From assembly GCA_032871835.1 (NCBI GenBank), contig CM065298.1, forward strand, positions 94,611,891-94,675,890: 64,000 nt of DNA, written 5' to 3'. The notes under the pieces were generated by a model. It saw only the letters and a list, made by a program, of their open reading frames with translations, had not been told where the DNA came from and did not search any database. Source of the stretch: Dipteronia dyeriana (taxonomy: Eukaryota > Streptophyta > Magnoliopsida > Sapindales > Sapindaceae). This document shows positions 11,353-21,572 of this stretch, in pieces (positions within the stretch are counted from its first letter, which is position 1; the number at the start of each line of letters is the position of its first letter). The position numbers and the translations under genes were made by a program.

Positions 11353-12460
11353 AGAAAATCTTCGATCGGACGGTCTCATTGCCATTTGGTGAGACCGTCC
11401 AATGAGATTGCATCAAATTATAGTTTTATAATATATATTTGAATGTTGCTAATGACACCCCACTACGAAACTATTTATGTTCCAACTTTTAAAATTTTAA
11501 TTTAATTATAGAAAATTAAATGGTTTCATTAAATTTTTTAATTTATTTCCTGGATTACCCTATTATATATTTTCAAACTTAATACACAACATATCTTTTC
11601 CAAAAACAAAAAAAAAATACACTTTTATAATATTTATATATAGTTTTCTCATATCCATATTTGTTTTTTCATCTTATTATCATGGTGAAACCATCCTTAT
11701 TAGATGAGAATTTTTTTTTTCTGTAATCGATTGAATTGTTGGTGGTAGGTTGTGGGTTGATATTGATCGTTTCATGATTTTTTTAGAGATTGAATTAGGA
11801 TTTCGGTATGGTTTCGTTTCGTTAGAGATTATGTTTTCTTGGTTGCGATTCTTGGTGTGGATATAAATCATTGAATGCATAAAAACTCTGAAACAAAATA
11901 AACAAAGAGAAAAAAAATAACAAACAGGGATCTGAAATTTGAAAAGAAAAACAAAACAAACATGTTGAACAATAAAATGAAAAAATACTAAACACGGGAA
12001 ATATGAGATTGAGATTTGAAAAAAATAAAATAAACAAAAATAGTAAACATTTAATGATTTAAAATAATTTATGTTATTACGGTTTTGAAATAAGGAAAGT
12101 GATATTAAACATGGAAAATATGATACTGAGATCTGAAAAAAAAAATATAAACAAAAATAATAAATATTCAATGATTTGAAATAATAAATGTTATTAGGGT
12201 TTTGAACTAAGGAAAGTGAGGGTTTTATTAGTTTTATTTTGTACAGTATTCTTTTTAATAAAAATTGTACGTCTATTTAACTAATTTGATAAAGAAAAAA
12301 AATGAATACTAAATAATTTTAAAAATGGAGTGTTAATAGCTCAATGGTGGGTGTGTCAATAACACCACTCTATATATTTATATACTCAGAGATAAATTGT
12401 GCAATCTCATTGGGACGGTCTCACCAGGTAGCAATGAGACCGTAACAATCAAGATTTTCT
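11353..12460. mobile_element. Inverted-repeat element with hairpin-forming ends
   Basis: The left end (11353-11425) and right end (about 12385-12460) are reverse complements, sharing AGAAAATCTT, CGGTCTCATTGC, GGTGAGACCGTCC and AATGAGATTGCA. Each end is also a palindrome: GGACGGTCTCA at 11368-11378 faces TGAGACCGTCC at 11390-11400. The interior holds two tandem copies (period about 117 bp) of a segment around 11992-12108 and 12109-12215. The minus-strand frame at 11680-12171 crosses this duplication and is low complexity, so it is not called as a gene. Superfamily unassigned. Confidence 0.65.
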
Positions 12461-12474
12461 GAAACTCAATCTAG

Positions 12475-12865
12475 TACTGTAAAATGGACTGGCCTGGCCA
12501 ACCCATTTTTAGAAACAGGCATGGCTGGGCATGGCACGAGACGCTGTCGCGTGCTGGCCCGACCCAACCTGTTTCCGAAACATGAGGCCCGGCACAGCAT
12601 GCTGGCCTGCCTCAGGCGGGCCGTGCCTGGCTGGTCCAGCGGGCCAGGCCTGGAGGGTTTTTTATATATATATATATAAAAGGGTTGATGGGAGGGACCG
12701 GCCGGTCCAAGGGCCTGGCACTCCGGCTTGGCGTGCCGTGACGGGCCGGCCTACCGGACCTTGTACCAGCGGCCCGGCACGCGGTCTGTCATGGGCCGGG
12801 CCGCGGCCTGGCTCTCTTCCTTCACGGACCGGCCGGACTGGCCTGTCTCGGGCCGGCCTATAATT
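12475..12865. mobile_element. GC-rich GGCCGG island, probably an hAT-type MITE
   Basis: Nearly 400 bp of very GC-rich sequence made of GGCCGG, GGCCCGGC and GGCCTGGC words, split by a short TATATA run at about 12664-12680. It stands out sharply from its AT-rich surroundings. Such CGGGCC-rich blocks are typical of some plant hAT-like MITEs. Open frames across it (12531-12863) are composition artefacts. Ends and target duplication were not resolved. Confidence 0.45.
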
Positions 12866-13077
12866 ACAGCACTAACTCAACAATCACTGTCAGCACATTG
12901 TTGTCTGATTCCACCAACATTTTCAGGGTTTTCAAAGTTTCACTATTTATAGCCTTCATTCAGTCCGCTCAAGCATTAGAAACCCTCCGCCTCTGATAGT
13001 CTGATCCCATAAACGAAGCATCTCTACCCAATCTTTTTACCACTTCACACCCAAAATTCACACCAAAAGACTCTATC

Positions 13078-13250
13078 ATGGACGAGGAAGATCGAGCTCA
13101 GGTTTGTGAATCCCTTTATGTGACAAGTAAAACAGGTAAAATCAATATCAATAAAGCAATTAACTTCTTTGATTACATGATTCATATGCAATCTACACCT
13201 TCTGTGTCATCATTCAATGTTTTGTTTACCACTCTGGTAAAGACGTTCAT
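13078..13250 (+). pseudogene. N-terminal fragment of an Rf-like PPR gene
   Basis: The frame begins at an ATG and reads to a stretch containing INKAINFFDYMIHM, then STPSVSSFNVLFTTLVK. The pattern of a short leader, a helix ending in FDxMxxM, then PSVxxFNxLxxxxVK is the start of the first PPR repeat in Restorer-of-fertility-like (P-class) proteins. After about residue 57 the homology stops and OMA1-like leader sequence follows. The family is known for mitochondrial RNA processing, but this piece has no function. The assignment rests on one repeat, so it could be chance resemblance to another P-class PPR. Confidence 0.45.
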
Positions 13251-13275
13251 AAATTACCCTTACCCACACCGGTCT

Positions 13276-13690
13276 AAGCTCTGGGTTCTCTCCATATTCT
13301 TGTTTTTTGAAAAGATTAGGTTTTTCGGTTATACTACTAGCAAGAATTATTAGCTAATTCAGTGAATGACATCGGTAAGACAAATTACTCTTAATTGGCT
13401 TGAGACTGTTGTGTTGGTGGCTGGTGGGGCTGCTACGATCTTTTTATATTTAAGGATCCTCCAAAATGGGTCTTCAAATGCAGCTAAGTTTTTTGGGTTC
13501 TCTTTGTATTCTTGTTTTTTGAAAAGATTAGGTTTTTCGGTTGGTTGGTACTATTGGCAAGAATTATTGTAATTCAGTGAATGACATTGGTAAGAGATAT
13601 TACTCTGTCGATCGTTATTGGCTTGAGAATTTGACTAGTGTGTTGGTGGCTTTTGGGGCTGCAAGGATCATTTTTTATTTAAGGCATTTA
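13276..13690 (+). repeat. Tandem duplication inside the OMA1-like first exon
   Basis: The stretch from about 13276 and the stretch from about 13491 are diverged copies. They share TTGTTTTTTGAAAAGATTAG, then CAAGAATTATT, TTCAGTGAATGACAT and TGTGTTGGTGGC in the same order, with a period near 214 bp. The first copy puts the reading frame out of register, so only the second continues into OMA1 sequence. Confidence 0.75.
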
Positions 13691-16142
13691 GAGACTGTAC
13701 CGTACACTAAGCGGACCCGTTTTGTGTCTGTGTCGACTGATATGGAGAAAGGGCTTGGCGAGTCCCGGTTTTAGCATTGGAAGGCTTCATATAAGGACAA
13801 GATATTGCCTGCAACACACCCGGATAGCGTGCGTGTCATGTTGATTTTGAAGGAAATAATTGAGGCTTTGCAGAGAGGGTTGAGCCTTGAGAATGTGGGG
13901 AGTGTGAGGTATGCCTCTTCTGAGACTGATGAAGGGAGATCACACGATAGAATGGAGGATTGAGGGGAAATTGAGCAAAGAAGACAATATTCTTGATGAT
14001 AAGTTGGTTCAACATGCTAGGAAGAAGGGTCAAGAGAAATGATTACAAGCAATGACTTCTCATTTGGAAGGTTCGAATTGGGAGGTTATGGTGATGAATG
14101 AGCCTGTTAAGGAAACATGTTTCATACCCGGGGAAAGATTGTGGTGTGTACAGGGTTGCTTGAGCATTTTAGAACTGATGAGGAGTTAGCTACTATTTTT
14201 GGGCATGAGGTAACATATTGAATCCTTTAAACGTGTAATGTGTTTTGTAGTAGCATTTGTATGTTAGTTTTGGTAGGGGATTTTTGATTTATGGTTTACG
14301 TTTCCTATTCTAATTAGGTTGGACATGCTGTGGCTCGACATGGAGCTGAAAGTCTTACAAGTATTGTGTGTTTTGTCAACTCAATTTCAATTCTTCTCTT
14401 TATGCAACCTTTCTCCTGGAACCGGAAGTATGTTTTCCTGGGTTTATTTTATTCTCTTGAATAACTTTTGGGTGTTGTATTTACATTTGTATGCATGTTC
14501 GCTTCATTGTGATGATGTTGTATTGTTTACAAATTACTATCGGTGGAAGTACCTAGCACTGTCAATCTCTCTTATTATATGCTTGATATTGGAAATTTGG
14601 AATATTTTAAATACACTAGGCGTATGCTTGTGTACAGTGTACCTGTATCTTTGGTGATATTTTGTTTTACAAGTCTCTTGGTGTTGGTTTCTTATTGTTA
14701 GTTTAGATCCATGCCATACCCAACAGCCAATATGGAAGAGGAAAAAAGAAAAAAAGAACAAGAAATCTAGTGTTTTAGGGCTTTGGGATGCTTTGACCTA
14801 CGAATTAAATCCTAACATAACAGGTACAATTTGGCATAATATCTTACCTAATATAAGGTTTCATGGTTGAGCCTTCTCTTTTTTGGCTTGTGGATGGTTT
14901 ACATTGGAGGCATATGTCCTTATATTTTGAAGTTAGTAGATCATTTTTATGGAAAGGAGTAAAAACTATTGAAGGTGTAGAATTGAGTGTTTAGGTGGCT
15001 GTGGGAAGAATTATTTCGCCGGTAGCTATGGGTGGTCAGCCATTTGCAGTTAGAAGGCACAGATGTTTACTTTTCGTACAATGGCATTATGTATCCCCTG
15101 CATTGAATTAATAGGTAGTTTTTTTTTTTTTTTAAGATTTAAAATTTGATGTTCCATGTCAAAGCAAAGTGCTTTTAGTTTGGTGTTCCAATCTGTCCAA
15201 GTATTTGGGCTGTGTAAACCATGTTCTCTTTAAGTGAAATTTATCAAATGTTCTCATTGGAACAAAGTCCCACGCTTTTATATGAAATTGGAATCAAGGT
15301 GACCTTGTTGTATAAGTCTGCAACGACCTAACCTATTATATCAACGGTGACATATAATACAAACATCAAGTGAACCAAGTAGCGACTTAAAAGAAGGTTT
15401 CTTTCTGTATATCCAGAAGGAATATGATTTTCTTAGTTCCCTAGTGGCTCTATGAAACCGGAAATGTTTATTATTTATGTTCCAATTGTTGCTCCTCTTT
15501 GTATACTTTTATTTCAATCGCATTTTAGCATCTATTATGTTGTAATGATGTCTGGGTAGCATATCCATGAAATTGATGGAGTATGGGTACCAGAGTATCA
15601 GGGACCTGTTCCGGTAGCTCTAAGTTTGGTCAGGTCTCATTTATCTACTTCTAAATTTCTAATGGATTATATGCAATTATGATACACAGTTGGAATCCCG
15701 ATGAAGATGCTATTGGCATGGTTTAGTCAATTGAGTTCTGTCATTGTCAATATTATTAGAAAGTAAAAAACTAGTGCTATTGTCACCATCTTGATTTGAA
15801 TTGGCTGTGGCTATTTTGCTTCCCTTGTTATGCAATTTCTTATTCTTGAGGTACTGAGACTGACCATGGCAAGTGCTGACCTTATATTGTTACTTGTTCT
15901 CATTTTTGATAGGATTGAAATGGAAGCAGATTATTTTGGGCTCTTGCTGTGCTCTTCTGCTGGCTTTGATCCTTGTGTGGATCTAAAGTAAATGAGAAGT
16001 TAGATCAAATTCCTTATGATAATTCACAGCTGAAAGATTATCTTCCCGCCCATCCTTCCGTGAAGAAGAGAGCTCAGTTAATGGCTCAAGCTAAAGTCAT
16101 GGAAGAAGCGCTCGCCATCTATAGAAATAAGATCAGGTTACT
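13496..16142 (+). pseudogene. OMA1-like M48 metalloprotease pseudogene (block 2)
   Basis: Fuller copy of the OMA1-like gene. Exon 1 reads YSVDRYWLENL, VPYTKRTRFV, a stretch ending DSVRVMLILKEIIEALQRGL, then TSHLEGSNWEVMVMNEPV. It ends at the zinc motif as GHE (14201-14209) before a GT donor at 14210. Exon 2 resumes at 14319 with VGHAVARHGAE, completing the HExGH motif across the intron as in the plant family. Exon 3 (about 15915-16142) carries IEMEADYFGLLL and QAKVMEEALAIY. It is broken by stops after GLGESRF, in the DEGRSHDR region, after RKKGQEK and in exon 3, plus frameshifts, and exon 2 is shortened. OMA1 acts in mitochondrial inner-membrane quality control; this copy cannot encode it. 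A working OMA1 gene must lie elsewhere. Confidence 0.82.
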
Positions 16143-16207
16143 ATGTTGAAGGTTTTCTTTGAGGCAGCTGCAAATACACATGCCAAATTGAATTCTCTGT
16201 CATTCAC

Positions 16208-16458
16208 CTAGTTTAAGTAGGATAATAATTTGTAATGCTAATCTAGTTAGATTTCGTAGTCCAAATTATAATTGGTTATCTGAATCTTAATTGGATTCGG
16301 AATATTGATTGGTCCCTTATAATTAGGTTCGTCAAGTTGATTTAATCAACAATTTTAAACAAGTTAAACAAGTATTAACCTCTAGAATATCAATCAATAA
16401 ATTATCGATTAGGACGAGCATGATTAAAATATTTCTGTAGAACATTGATTTTCTTACA
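16208..16458 (+). repeat. LTR-like direct repeat, first copy, with PBS-like 3' neighbour
   Basis: About 250 bp that recurs in the same orientation at 17847-18109; both contain TAATCTAGTTAGATTTC and TCAATCAATAAA. Directly after it, 16459-16473 reads TTTGGTGCCAGAACC, which looks like a tRNA primer-binding site, followed by a leader-like stretch. This suggests an LTR of a small or deleted retrotransposon inserted in the spacer that block 1 shows uninterrupted. No gag or pol is visible. Confidence 0.5.
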
Positions 16459-16622
16459 TTTGGTGCCAGAACCTCGTTAAGATCCGGGGGAGATCTTAAG
16501 ATCCAAGATCGGAGAGTTCTTGAGCAGGGAAGAAACCTTGCCGAAGCAGCAGAGCTGTTTTCGCAGGAGCTAGAAGGAGCCCAAACGTTGCCATATGAAC
16601 CAATCACGGTGGTGTGTGAAAC

Positions 16623-17354
16623 TTGTAGGGATAACAATTAAACTCGAATCCGTGGGATCCGTCCAAACTCAATCCGTTTGGAGAGGGTTTGGTATGTGAA
16701 AATAGAACCCGTGGCCGGGTTTGAATTTGAAATCTCAACCCGTCACGAGTTCGGGTTCGGGTGTGGAAAAAAAATCAAATCTGAACGTGAACCCGTTTGA
16801 TTTAATAATTATTTAACAAATAATTACTTTTATATTTCGTTTTTGTTTTCCATCATATACATTTGGACTTTATTATTTGTCTTTTCAAATCTTAAAATAT
16901 TTTTGATTATTATTTTTCTTTTTCTTTCAATCTTTACTTTACATTTTCTTTTCTTTTAGATTCCCATTAAAACTCAACTTTTCCATTTATTTTCTTTGTA
17001 ATTTATTTTATTTTTTCTTTTTCTCTTCAAAATTAAAATTATTCTTCTTCTTAGACATTTTAAAACCATTTTTTTTTATTTTCTCCGAAGTCTGAAAGAA
17101 GAAAATTAACGTGGATGATTGTCGAAAACTGGGTTTGACTCAGATCGAGTTACGCACATAGGAGTGAGTCATTTTGGAACGACAAATCCTCTTGAATTCG
17201 TGGGTTCGTGGACGGGTTTGGATGTTGCTAAAATCCGCAGGTGAAACCCGAATCCAAACCGCTACATTTCATAGGTTCGTGGGTGGGTCTGGATGTCATT
17301 TTCTTTCGTAGGGTTGGGTTTGGTTTTTTCCAAACCGATCCATTGTCATTCCTA
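16623..17354. mobile_element. hAT-like MITE with near-perfect 8-bp target duplication
   Basis: The left end reads TAGGGATAACAATTAAACTC and the right end, inverted, reads TAGGAATGACAATGGATCGG. The flanks are TGTGAAAC (16615-16622) and TGTGAAAG (17355-17362), an 8-bp target duplication with one change, which fits the hAT superfamily. The terminal regions are rich in ACCCGAATCC/GGGTTTGG words; the interior is AT-rich and non-coding. It inserted into the LTR-derived segment, so it is the younger insertion. Confidence 0.75.
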
Positions 17355-17362
17355 TGTGAAAG

Positions 17363-17846
17363 TGCAGTGTCCGCACTGCCGTGAGCGGAATTTGCCGATC
17401 TTCAAAAGTTTCTAACAGGTCGTTTTCCAAAATGCAACGGAAACCCACTATTTTTGCTTTAGAACCCTACCGACAAGTTAAGCGAGATGGTGGTGGACAA
17501 GTTAAGCAAGAAGCTGATGAACAAAACCCAAGTGCTTATTTCCAGATTTGAAAAAGATTCAAAAGGAAAAATTTGCACTGATGTAAGAAAGAAAGAAATT
17601 GCATCTTCAAAGAAGACAAGTGAAATTGTCAAGCTAAGAAGAATTCTAAAGGACTTGAAATTCAAATTGATTTACATTAAGCCTTGGTGAAATATAAGGA
17701 AATCAACATCAACTTTCGTGCTTCTGAAGATCAAGGTGCCGAGACGATTCGAAAGCCATCCAAGGGTGATTCTCTTGCCAAGAAGAAGTGCACGATTAAT
17801 TCCTCCAAGCTTGGTTTAAGGTATACAATGTAGCAATTAAACCAGT
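17363..17846 (+). other. Second copy of the OMA1-PPR spacer
   Basis: Matches 1925-2130 of block 1 (GAGCGGAAT, GATCTTCAAAAGTTTCTAA, ACAAAACCCAAGTG). An open frame at 17487-17690 is lysine-rich and not conserved in the block-1 copy, so it is not called as a gene. Confidence 0.5.
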
Positions 17847-18109
17847 CTAGTTTCAATAAGATAATAATTTATAATGTTAATCTAGTTAGATTTCCTGGCC
17901 GGCTGGTCCAAGTTAGAATATAATCTGAATCCTATTGGGGTTTGAATTATAGACTAGTCCCTTACAATTATGTTTGTCAAGTTGAATTAATCATCAATAA
18001 TTAAAACCAATTAGGTTTGTCAATATCAAGAAAATCATTCAATCAATAAAATATTGATCAAGACGAGGTTGATTTAAAATATTTTTGGGAAAATATTATT
18101 TTTCATGCA
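17847..18109 (+). repeat. LTR-like direct repeat, second copy
   Basis: Direct repeat of 16208-16458, diverged by many substitutions and a small insertion near CTGGCCGGCTGG. The intervening 1.4 kb is partly host spacer, so the pair is not a simple complete element. Two solo-LTR-like insertions, or an insertion followed by rearrangement, are both possible. Confidence 0.5.
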
Positions 18110-18672
18110 AAGATGATGGTTGTTCTAAAATGAATGATTACACTGTTGTATCCTGGCTCTCGTACTTGTAACATTTTCCAACTTGATTCAAACCAAAAAG
18201 TGTTCATATATAGAGGTTTCATAGATTACACTTAACTACAATTATGAGGAAAAGATGGTTAGGTTTTGATTTCTGATTCCAAATGTGAATCTGAAATTTA
18301 AACACTTGGTCTTGTGCTATGTCTAATAAAATTTATTGGCTATTCGAAGGGCCAATATCCTCCCAATACAAGTAACAAGTTGCTAGAATAATTGATTCGA
18401 TGCCTTTTCTTTGATAATGGACAAGCAAGACAATATAGAAGCTTGTCTAATAAGATTATTGGTGATCAGAATCGGTAGATGTATCGAGATATCCTGACTA
18501 AGCTTGCATAATTTTTAACAACTAAAGAAAGAGGAAACCAAATAACTGGATGGAATATAACTGTTAACAATGACACCATAACAGGATTGCATTGAATTAT
18601 ATATAGTAGATACACACAATGTAACGACAACAACAACAATGCTCACTTGAGTATTAACTATCAAGTCTTGTC
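18110..18672. other. Spacer upstream of the truncated PPR copy, no gene seen
   Basis: No recognisable coding sequence. The last 20 bp (CAAGTCTTGTCAATGTCCA region) match the sequence around the start codon of the intact PPR gene at 30739. Confidence 0.4.
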
Positions 18673-19023
18673 AATGTCCAAAGCTTTTCCCGCAAAAGTT
18701 TCAATTCTCAGAAACGCAAGAGCATGTGAGAGCTCAAACAAAATCCATTCTCAGAGCAAAAACATCTCCATATATACATGAGAACCAACACCCATTTCCT
18801 TATCTCCCGCTTCCTTTTCTTTTTCGCCTTTTCGGATTCCTGCTCTCTAAGCTATGCCACCAACGTTTTTGGTGTCATAAAGGAGACTATAAGCGAATGC
18901 TCTTCAGCTGCATTGCCCCTGATTTCCTCAGTTTGATGGTCAAGGCCATTAAATTTGGGTTGTATGATTACGTCTTTGTGCAAAATTGTATGTGCCTTGT
19001 GGGTTGGTGACTAGAGCCTGAAT
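18673..19023 (+). pseudogene. PPR gene fragment cut by the Copia element (copy 2)
   Basis: Begins with the same ATGTCC start region as the intact gene at 30739-32400 (MSKAFPAKVSILRN) and then loses bases near ACATGAGAG, shifting frame. It continues with pieces equivalent to the ISRLLFF, YKRMLFSCIAPDFL and VKAIKFGLYDYVFVQN regions. Homology stops at TGACTAGAGCC, immediately before the 5' LTR at 19024, which corresponds to about residue 174 of the intact protein. The rest of the coding region is missing. Sequence matching the intact gene's downstream flank resumes after the 3' LTR. Confidence 0.82.
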
Positions 19024-19558
19024 TGTTGGAAAAATTTCATCATATGGGGCCACACATGTGAATATTAAATGTGTTGTGCTATTTTTTGGTTAAGTCTAAA
19101 TTAAAGTGTTCTAATTAAGATTTAAAGTTTTAAGGCTTAAGGGTATAATTGTCATGGAATTAATGTGTAGATACCAGAATGCTATTTCTAATTTGTTGAG
19201 GGGCCGGATTAGAAATAGCCAACATATAATAATTTGATTATTATATATATTTAGGGTTATGGTCCCCAAATTACACGATGCTTTTGTTTTGTCTGTGTCC
19301 CCGTCAACAGAGTAAAATAGAACACTTTAGGGTTCATAAAGATCGTGATAATTTGGAAAATCACAACTCATACACTAACCTTTAATAATGGATTCAGGTA
19401 CGCTTCTGTTTTCTCGATTTCTTCTTTTCTCTTGAATTGATATTGGTTATATTATGTATATTAGGGTTTGATTAATCATGATATAGAAACATGTTTAGGT
19501 TATTCAGATTAATTGTGTGCCTACACATGTTAGTTTTGTATTAATCGAATCCCTTACA
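19024..19558 (+). repeat. Copia 5' LTR
   Basis: Starts TGTTGGAAAAATTTCATCAT and ends CGAATCCCTTACA. It matches 24119-24657 along its length, at roughly 95 percent by eye (not computed), which points to an insertion that is neither very recent nor ancient. Confidence 0.9.
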
Positions 19559-19560
19559 AG

Positions 19561-19572
19561 TGGTATCAGAGT
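19561..19572 (+). other. Primer-binding site for initiator tRNA-Met
   Basis: TGGTATCAGAGT lies two bases after the 5' LTR. It matches the plant initiator-methionine tRNA complement used by most Copia elements, with a final T in place of the usual C. Confidence 0.85.
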
Positions 19573-20930
19573 CACCCATAATCGATTCTTGAGATTTAAG
19601 ATTTGGATTTTCAGTATTAAAATAAAATAAAATAAGGTTTTGATCTTCTTGTGTGAAATTTGCCTGAGTTTTAGTGTTTTGGATTCGGTTGATGAATGAT
19701 CGTGAATTTGCTTGCATTTTTAAATTTTTTTTTTTATTAAAAAAAAAAAACTGAATTTGAAAATTTTCGGGTTGTTGGGTTTCAACCCAGACCCATCTGG
19801 TTTCCCTTTTGGGCTTCTCGGTCAAACGCCCATTTTCCAGTGAGATTTGGGATCGGAGGCTGTGCGATTTGCGGCGAGGAGGAGATCGTTGGTTGTTGAC
19901 CAAGATCGGTCTCAATCGAGAGATCTAAGACCACCTCCAGCCGCAGTTAGTTCGATCTTTCGGCAAGATCGATCGCCGTTGTCGTCGGCTGTTTGCGCTG
20001 CCGTGCGTTGTGGCTTTCTGCTATCGGCGTGATGGTTTGAAGCGGCAGCGAAAGGCAACTAGGGTTTTCTGTCAATTTTTTACTCAGGCCTTTCTTTTGA
20101 AAATTTGAAATTCTTGAGGAGCTGTTTTGTAATTTATTTAGGCAATTATGTGATTTTGATAAACTTTCAGGGTCAATTTATAATTTTCAAAATTATAGGG
20201 CCCTTTTACAATTATAAAAAAGTTTTAGGGTAGATTTATAATTATTAAAAAGTTACGGGTTCACTTTGTAATTTTCAAAAGTTTTGAGCCAACTTTTAAT
20301 TATAAAAACTTGAGGGGCCTTTATGTGATTTTACAAAATAAGGGCACTATTATAATTTTGATAAAATAAAATAAATTTTTATTTATTTTCATTTTTTTTA
20401 TAAGGATCAACTCAAATTCAAATATTTAGGTGTACTTTTTATGGTTAACTTAGGTGGTCCATCATTCTAAATGGGCTAATTGAAAAAAGATGTCGCAAAA
20501 GTGACATCTCTTGTATAGATTATTCATGAGGGATGTTAGATGTTTGTATGTGTGTAAATTCATGTGAGTATTAGTCGGCCCAAATGAAGGTTAATATTTG
20601 GCCGAATCGGACACACACATGTGGTGATAAATATGTGACGATTATAAGGTTTTACATGTAAATAATAAATCGATCCAAAGATAAATTTATTATTTGACAT
20701 TAATTATTGTCAATGTTTGATCACTACAACAACAGTACCACTTACAATTAATATTACTGTCCAAAGATTTGATATTAATGTTGTGCTAGGTATCTTGAGA
20801 TGATACTTACCATTATTTGAATTTGTTGATTATTGTATTTGGTTATTAATGTGAGTATGTTTGTGTGTTTGTTTTGTTCTCTTTCAAGTTAATGTTTTAC
20901 TATATCTGCTAATACCAACTCTATACCCAT

Positions 20931-21541
20931 GATTAATGAGATTAACTTTAAGGATTGGAAGGAGAACATAGAAATTGTTCTTGGCTGCATGGATCTAGAC
21001 CTTGCACTTCAGGTTGAGCAACCCGCTTCTCTTACAGATGCAAGTTCTCCTAATGATAGGAAGAACTTTGAGAAGTGAGATCGCTCAGATTGCATGAGTC
21101 TTATGATTATCAAGCACGGCATTCTGGAGGCATTTAGATGCACAATATCTGAAAAGATAACCAAAGCCAAAGAGTTCATAGCTGAAATTAAAAAGCGTTT
21201 TATGAAAAACGATAAGGCAGAAACAAGCACGCTTTTGCAAAACTTGATTCTATGAAGTACAAGGGCAAATGGAACATAAACGAGTACGTTATGGAAATGT
21301 CTCATATTGCTTCTAAGCTTAAGGCATTGAAGCTCGAGTTGTCTAACGACTTGCTCGTGCATTTGGTATTAATATCACTTCCTGCACAATACAATCAGTT
21401 TAAGATCAGTTACAGCTGTCAAAAGGAGAAATGGACTCTTAATGAGCTTATTTCTTATTATGTGCAAGAGAAAGAGAGTCTGAAGCGAGACATGACCGAA
21501 AGTGCTCATTTGGCTAGCACCTCTAAGGATAAGAGCAAATA
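20931..21541 (+). pseudogene. Copia gag remnant
   Basis: Contains the plant Copia gag pattern: NFKDWKENIEIVLGCMDLDL, then a FxxxDKAETSTLLQNL-like helix region, KWNINEYVMEMSHIASKLKA and SLPAQYNQFKISY. It is broken by a stop after NDRKNFEK and by a frameshift near 21240. The zinc knuckle that should follow is missing because of the internal deletion. It would have formed the virus-like particle of the element. It is preceded by a 1.35-kb leader (19573-20930) with no gene. Confidence 0.8.
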
Positions 21542-21572
21542 GAGGAAGAATAATGAAGCTGCAAAATACCTT

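Noticed and set aside
11680..12171. 163-residue minus-strand frame with hydrophobic runs resembling a membrane protein
   Set aside because: Crosses the 117-bp internal duplication of an inverted-repeat element, is low complexity and matches no family I know.
12531..12863. 110-residue open frame
   Set aside because: Produced by the GC-rich GGCCGG repeat sequence, with stop codons depleted by composition.
17487..17690. Lys-rich 67-residue frame
   Set aside because: The equivalent block-1 sequence does not keep the frame, so it is not conserved as protein.
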